Shown: positions 4,442 to 5,792 of the stretch, in pieces | Position numbering within the stretch: the first letter of the stretch is position 1 | Layout: each line of letters starts with the position of its first letter | NCBI GenBank assembly: GCA_001780895.1 | Contig: MFJJ01000008.1 | Location: 12,168-17,959, forward strand | Length of the DNA: 5,792 bases | From: Candidatus Gottesmanbacteria bacterium RIFCSPHIGHO2_01_FULL_46_14 | Lineage (GTDB): Bacteria > Patescibacteriota > Microgenomatia > UBA10105 > UBA927 | Direction: 5' to 3' | Notes under the pieces: generated by a model | What the model was told of the DNA's origin: nothing | Seen by the model: the letters and a program-made list of their open reading frames with translations, nothing else | Databases searched by the model: none | Made by a program: the position numbers and the translations under genes

Positions 4442-5792
4442 TTATGATTTGCGTTCTGCCCGGAGGCGGTCGATTTTGGTAAGGAATCGTTTCCGGAGAC
4501 GCAAGGAAAGGGGAGTTATTTCCAAAAGTTCATCGTCTTCTATAAAGTCGAGGCACTGTTCAAGCGTAAGAACCACCGGAGGATCCAGTTGGATGGCGAT
4601 ATCAGCATTGGCAGAATGGATATTGGTCAGTTTTTTACTTTTACAAACGTTGATATCAATATCTTCCCCGCGGTTATTGATACCAATAATCATCCCTTCA
4701 TAGACGGGGATACCCGGACCAATGAATGCGCGCCCACGATCCTGGACGGTCGTCAAAGCGTAGGCAGAGGATTTTCCTGCTTCAAAGGAAACGAGGACTC
4801 CGTTTCTGATTTTGGGGAGCGCAGGACTGACCGGAAAATATCCGAGAATACGTGTTGCAAAAATGCCGTTTCCCCGGGTTTTTGTGAGAATATCCCCCCG
4901 AAATCCCAGAAGGTTCCTGCTGGATACTTTATAGACCATCCGTGTAGTACCACGATCGTTGGTATGCGTGTCGGTAAGTTCTGCGCGTCGCTTGCCCAGT
5001 TCTTCAGTAAGAATGCCGATAAATGCTTTATCGATTTCAATCGTGAGTTCCTCATATGGTTCACTCGCGACTCCGTTAAGAGTTTTGATGATTACTTCGG
5101 GTTTTCCCACCTGCATCTCGTATCCTTCTCTCCTCATGGTTTCCAAAAGCACGGCTAAATGGAGTTCTCCGCGGCCTGCTATCACAAAACTGCTCCCTCC
5201 GGGATTTTCTTCAAAACGTAGGCCGATGTTGGTTTGTTTTTCGCGGATCAATCGCTCGTATATTTGGCGGGCGGTACAAAATTTTCCCTCTCTTCCGGCA
5301 AACGGCGAGGTGTTTGCAGACACGACGATCTTGAGTGTAGGCTCTTCCAGTTTGATCGTCGGATAGCCCGTCGGGTCACTGGAATCGGCGATCGTTTGGC
5401 CAATTGCAACATCATTGATTCCCGTGACCGCGACAATATCGCCGTTTTGTCCCTCGGCAACGGCGATACGGGTAAAGCCATCGCTCGTAAATACTTCTTC
5501 TATGGAACGTTTCCCAACAACAATATTTTCATTGAGAAGTACTACCTGTTGTTTTGCTTTGAGCGAGCCTTGTGTTACTTTGCCTATTGCAAACATTCCT
5601 TTATGGGAATCAAAATCAAGCGTAGAGATGAGCATCTTAAATGGTCTATCAGCAAATGCTTGTGGCGGAGGAATACTCTCGAGTATCGTTTCGAAGAGAG
5701 GCGCGAGCGTTGCTTGTTCGTTCGTATCTTTTGGATACGTGATCCATGATTTCCCCTCTCTTCCGATAGCGTAAATTACAGGAAACGAGAGA
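4442..5792 (-). CDS. typA: Ribosome-associated GTPase TypA/BipA, lacking its N-terminus at the window edge
   Basis: TypA (BipA) is a translational GTPase related to EF-G and LepA that binds the 70S ribosome and helps ribosome assembly and growth under cold or other stress. The frame is open to the right edge; 449 residues are visible, against about 600 in the family, so about 150 residues with G1-G4 are outside. The visible part starts at the G5 region (FPVIYAIGREG), then LAPLFETILESIPPP and PFKMLISTLDFD, the junction to domain II (about 50-140). The EF-G domain III-like part (about 145-232) contains IAGRGELHLAVLLETMRREG and QVGKPEVI. A domain V-like part (about 240-320) and the TypA-specific C-terminal domain (about 330-449) follow, the latter with VQDRGRAFIGPG, VYEGMIIGI, KKLTNIHSANAD and LEQCLDFIEDDELLEITPLSLRLRKR. 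The ATG at 5635 is internal. The stop is TAA (4444-4442). The carboxyl-terminal domain is complete. An odd point is IG where G5 usually has SA. Confidence 0.96.
   Translation of the reverse strand, partial: LSFPVIYAIGREGKSWITYPKDTNEQATLAPLFETILESIPPPQAFADRPFKMLISTLDFDSHKGMFAIGKVTQGSLKAKQQVVLLNENIVVGKRSIEEVFTSDGFTRIAVAEGQNGDIVAVTGINDVAIGQTIADSSDPTGYPTIKLEEPTLKIVVSANTSPFAGREGKFCTARQIYERLIREKQTNIGLRFEENPGGSSFVIAGRGELHLAVLLETMRREGYEMQVGKPEVIIKTLNGVASEPYEELTIEIDKAFIGILTEELGKRRAELTDTHTNDRGTTRMVYKVSSRNLLGFRGDILTKTRGNGIFATRILGYFPVSPALPKIRNGVLVSFEAGKSSAYALTTVQDRGRAFIGPGIPVYEGMIIGINNRGEDIDINVCKSKKLTNIHSANADIAIQLDPPVVLTLEQCLDFIEDDELLEITPLSLRLRKRFLTKIDRLRAERKS

Noticed and set aside
4589..5158. 189-codon plus-strand reading frame opposite typA
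   Set aside because: It is the complement of the highly conserved TypA domains; the product is not protein-like and has no start context.
5234..5749. 171-codon plus-strand reading frame opposite typA
   Set aside because: Shadow of the typA coding strand; arginine- and cysteine-rich nonsense translation.

Overview
The window is a bacterial chromosomal segment of ordinary housekeeping genes with a small accessory insert. It reads, in order: the 3' end of dnaG (primase), rpoD (primary sigma factor), a VapBC-type toxin-antitoxin pair (ribbon-helix-helix antitoxin plus PIN-domain toxin), and a GT-C family membrane glycosyltransferase, all on the + strand. On the - strand lie a probable small protein of unknown function and the C-terminal three quarters of typA/bipA, a ribosome-associated GTPase whose N-terminus runs off the right edge. 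The standard genetic code fits: rpoD ends in TGA, and no in-frame TGA needs readthrough. I saw no tRNA, rRNA, CRISPR array, IS element or att site.

The organism cannot be named with certainty. dnaG-rpoD adjacency is the classic macromolecular-synthesis operon order of many bacteria. The compact sigma factor (about 362 residues), the near absence of Shine-Dalgarno sequences, and promoters placed so that transcription would begin at or within a few bases of the start codon point to a lineage that uses leaderless mRNAs. A Candidate Phyla Radiation (Patescibacteria) genome would fit, but that is inference.

Layout. At 1-488 dnaG ends in its helicase-binding domain, and its last codons appear to carry an extended -10 promoter for rpoD (550-1638). 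Three bases after the rpoD stop begins a near-consensus promoter (TTGACA, 17-bp spacer, TGC-TATGGT) for vapBC (1676-2352). A perfect 8-bp inverted repeat overlaps this promoter and is the obvious operator for VapB autoregulation. The glycosyltransferase (2401-3945) has its own promoter, TTGACT-N18-GATAAT, with a perfect 10-bp palindrome exactly in the middle of the spacer. Convergent to it, a 89-codon reading frame at 3974-4243 (- strand) looks coding and has its own promoter-like sequence. A 198-bp AT-rich gap with a 10-bp-arm palindrome then separates it from typA (4442-5792).

Functionally, dnaG and rpoD serve replication and transcription initiation, and typA serves ribosome assembly and stress adaptation. 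The toxin-antitoxin pair is a self-regulated module next to them, and the glycosyltransferase modifies an envelope lipid, glycan or protein. I do not see a clearly novel multi-gene system. The most interesting signals are the recurrent leaderless promoter architecture, the palindromes inside two promoters, and the unidentified small gene at 3974-4243.
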